DNA of 8,056 bases, taken from the NCBI GenBank assembly GCA_017964755.1, contig JAGCRI010000132.1:1-8056 (forward strand), written 5' to 3'. Numbering within the stretch: position 1 is the stretch's first letter; each line of letters begins with the position of its first letter. A program made the position numbers and the translations under genes. Of this stretch, positions 6,608-8,056 are shown piece after piece. The stretch comes from Bacteroidales bacterium. GTDB taxonomy: Bacteria; Bacteroidota; Bacteroidia; Bacteroidales; WCHB1-69. The notes below the pieces were generated by a model that was not told where the DNA came from, ran no database searches, and was given only the letters and a program-made list of their open reading frames with translations.

Positions 6608-6636
6608 TAGAGAATAGTTTATTGAGAAAATTATGA
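6494..6636 (+). pseudogene. murD: Displaced 3' end of the MurD-like gene (out of frame by one base)
   Basis: In the frame beginning TTT at 6496, the DNA encodes FAYKNTAEGK, then ICLLSPAASSYDQF, then KNFVERGNTYKSLIENS and LLRKL, ending at TGA 6634..6636. This is the canonical MurD C-terminus, with the LLSP-A-S--QF motif of the glutamate-binding pocket. One extra base near 6493..6499 would join it to the main frame: either a second G (GTG GAT TTT, Val-Asp-Phe) or a fifth T (GTG ATT TTT, Val-Ile-Phe). The restored protein would be 464 aa. The restored stop overlaps the next gene's start as ATGA, a typical coupled arrangement, which supports this as the ancestral ending. Confidence 0.85.
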
Positions 6637-7613
6637 AAAAAATCCTGTATGGCGCGTTTTTTTTCGCGTTAGTGCTTTCAATTATCTTTTCTTCATGCAG
6701 AAATAAAAAAAGTGAATCAGCAGAAAATGAAGAAGAGATAGAAATTGAATATCCTGTGGAAATTATCAATGATATTATAACGATAGATTTAGCAGATAAT
6801 TCACCGCTATATCCTGTCAGTGAGGAGTTTCTGAAGAATTTTATGATGATTTACGACAGGTATGAAGGAACACCATTGAGTATTGGTTCGGATTTTCCGA
6901 CAGAGTGGGGCGTACGTTGTATAGAGCGGCTTCCCGATGAAAAGGAACTCTGGCTTATGCAGTCAAAGAACCGCGAAATAATGTATCTTGTAACCACTTC
7001 CGGCGCAGGCACGCGGCGTCTGCTTGATGTGCTGCCCGTTGCCGTGAACATGTCGGTACAGAAGAACGACATCCTTGAGTCGGAGGAGTGGCGCACAACA
7101 CGCGAGCCTGACGGCACCTTCGCAGTGCACAAGTTCTACTCGTGGAACCGCTCGCTTGGCGAGGCCACCAAGTCAGAGATAATGGAAAATCCGGATAATT
7201 ATAGCCGCGAGGTTGAAGCTACTGACCGATACACTATAAATGAGATGGGGCGTTTTGAATATTTTGAACCCGAAGTGGAGCAGGAGTATAGTGCAGTCTT
7301 TTTCTTTTATGACAAAGATGAAAAACCTGAAGAATGGGATGCTGTAATGGAATTGGTTCAGTCGTATTGCGAAGAGAACGGCATATATTTTGATGAGGTT
7401 TATAGTAACTTTAATAACGTGTATGTCAGGGATTTGGAAAATAATGACATAATTCCGTTGAGTATTGAACCATACATTGAGAGTTATTCGTCAGGGATGG
7501 TGATGATGAAAAGCGGATTTGAACCGCGCGCTGTCAACTTCGGCAGCGAGGAAAAGCTGAAAGTTGAGATACGGAGATATTTTAAGATAGGAATGAGTGC
7601 GGTAACGCTGTAG
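6633..7613 (+). CDS. Predicted lipoprotein of unknown function, 326 aa
   Basis: I do not recognise the family. The N-terminus MKKILYGAF, a hydrophobic stretch and IFSSC give a lipoprotein signal with Cys22 as the acylated residue; Phe at -3 is a slightly unusual lipobox. After a basic RNKK comes a Ser/Glu-rich spacer (about 27..40) that may act as a linker or a surface-sorting signal. The mature part is acidic, with many aromatic residues (FYSWNRS about 167..173, RFEYFEPEVEQEYSAVFFFYD in the middle) and no visible catalytic motif or membrane helix. Its ATG at 6633 overlaps the TGA of the ancestral murD frame, indicating translational coupling with the Mur ligase before the frameshift. Base composition is uneven: very AT-rich at the 5' end and about 62% GC over 7081..7180 by hand count, which may reflect recombination. 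It is the last gene of the rightward operon. Confidence 0.8.
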   Translation: MKKILYGAFFFALVLSIIFSSCRNKKSESAENEEEIEIEYPVEIINDIITIDLADNSPLYPVSEEFLKNFMMIYDRYEGTPLSIGSDFPTEWGVRCIERLPDEKELWLMQSKNREIMYLVTTSGAGTRRLLDVLPVAVNMSVQKNDILESEEWRTTREPDGTFAVHKFYSWNRSLGEATKSEIMENPDNYSREVEATDRYTINEMGRFEYFEPEVEQEYSAVFFFYDKDEKPEEWDAVMELVQSYCEENGIYFDEVYSNFNNVYVRDLENNDIIPLSIEPYIESYSSGMVMMKSGFEPRAVNFGSEEKLKVEIRRYFKIGMSAVTL

Positions 7614-7621
7614 TTAAATGA

Positions 7622-7635
7622 GCGGAATATTCCGC
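7622..7635. promoter_or_regulatory. Perfect 14-bp palindrome downstream of the lipoprotein gene (weak terminator or operator)
   Basis: GCGGAATATTCCGC is its own reverse complement and starts 9 nt after the lipoprotein stop. As RNA it could form a 5-bp GC-rich stem with an AUAU loop, followed after AAATG by five U residues. That is a poor but possible intrinsic terminator for the rightward operon. Equally it could be a dimeric repressor site for the gene at 7717, 80 nt away. The remaining sequence to 7716 is AT-rich and shows no clear TAnnTTTG promoter box. Confidence 0.4.
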
Positions 7636-7716
7636 AAATGTTTTTGATATGGGAAATAGAATAGAGTTGTTAAACCTATAGATAAAAAACTTTTAAATTC
7701 TGAAAAAACTATAATT

Positions 7717-8056
7717 ATGGAACACAGACTACACATCAAAGAAGAGGCGGCGCGCTGCCTGCTGTGCGAGGGCGCACCTTGCACCAAAGCGTGCGGTAAG
7801 GGCGATTTGGCACGTGCCATTCGCGCAATCCGTTTCGACAACGCCAAGAACGCAGGAAGATGGCTCGTTGGATGCACAGAAGCCGACCTTGAGCGTGCCG
7901 AGCAGGCATGTATTCACTACGACCGCCCGATACGTATCCGTGAACTTCTGAAAGCGGCTGCTTGCGAGATGGTTACAGTGCCCACACATCTACCTGACCT
8001 CTCTATAACATTCTGCGGCATCCCTTGTGAAAATCCTTTCTTCCTTGCTTCATCTG
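7717..8056 (+). CDS. PreA-like dihydropyrimidine/dihydroorotate dehydrogenase-type oxidoreductase with N-terminal Fe-S segment (5' part)
   Basis: The first 113 codons are present and the gene continues past the window. Residues 14..26 carry CLLCEGAPCTKAC, a C-x2-C-x4-C-x3-C pattern identical in spacing to the first Fe-S ligands of dihydropyrimidine dehydrogenase (CLKCADAPCQKSC in the mammalian enzyme). A second Cys pair follows (C53, C65), then a PIRIREL segment resembling PINIGGL there. From about residue 94, DLSITFCGIPCENPFFLASS is the usual opening of the FMN-binding PreA/dihydroorotate dehydrogenase barrel. The likely role is a cytoplasmic flavin/Fe-S reductase in pyrimidine reduction, or a related reaction with an electron-transfer partner. 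The start follows an A/T-rich leader (ATAATT-ATG) 103 nt after the lipoprotein stop, so it is probably a separate transcription unit. GC-rich codons suggest good expression. Substrate and full domain order cannot be seen. Confidence 0.8.
   Translation, partial: MEHRLHIKEEAARCLLCEGAPCTKACGKGDLARAIRAIRFDNAKNAGRWLVGCTEADLERAEQACIHYDRPIRIRELLKAAACEMVTVPTHLPDLSITFCGIPCENPFFLASS

Overview
The window looks like chromosomal DNA of a Bacteroidetes bacterium, most likely a Bacteroidales (Prevotella/Bacteroides-like) species. The main grounds are a textbook Bacteroidetes sigma-ABfr promoter (TTTG, 19 bp, TATCTTTG) at 1646..1676, AT-rich leaders without Shine-Dalgarno sequences, two predicted lipoproteins, and the protein families present. 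I see no rRNA, tRNA, CRISPR array, insertion sequence, phage gene or recognisable defence system.

Left part (1..2949, minus strand). Reading leftward from 2949 there are a ComF-family phosphoribosyltransferase-like protein, a five-unit 7-bp tandem repeat that touches the comF stop, a small YfcE/MJ0936-type metallophosphoesterase, and a large lipoprotein of unknown function with its own strong promoter. The first four codons of another gene then run off the left edge.

Middle part (3017..7613, plus strand). A short shared control region (2950..3016) separates comF from a rightward run of four closely spaced genes: a single-pass membrane coiled-coil protein, a CobW/COG0523 metallochaperone-type GTPase with a very His/Asp/Glu-rich linker, a MurD-like Mur ligase, and a lipoprotein of unknown function. 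Gaps are 39 nt, 15 nt and, in the ancestral murD frame, a 4-nt ATGA overlap, so this looks like one operon. Two of its products are probably at the envelope and one belongs to a peptidoglycan-precursor enzyme family.

The most interesting item is the Mur ligase. It lies outside any division/cell-wall cluster, and its motifs (NDSIST instead of NDSKATN, ELSAHQLE instead of ELSSFQL, EHLDHF instead of DHLDRY) are unlike the ordinary Bacteroidetes MurD as I recall it. It also carries a one-base deletion near 6493 that throws the conserved C-terminal LLSPAASSYDQF segment out of frame. It may be a second, non-canonical MurD that is decaying, or it may be a sequencing/assembly error.

Right part (7614..8056). 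After an intergenic region with a perfect 14-bp palindrome, the 5' end of a PreA-like (dihydropyrimidine dehydrogenase/dihydroorotate dehydrogenase-type) oxidoreductase begins. It has an N-terminal Cys-rich Fe-S segment and continues beyond the window. No gene-free stretch exceeds about 105 bases.
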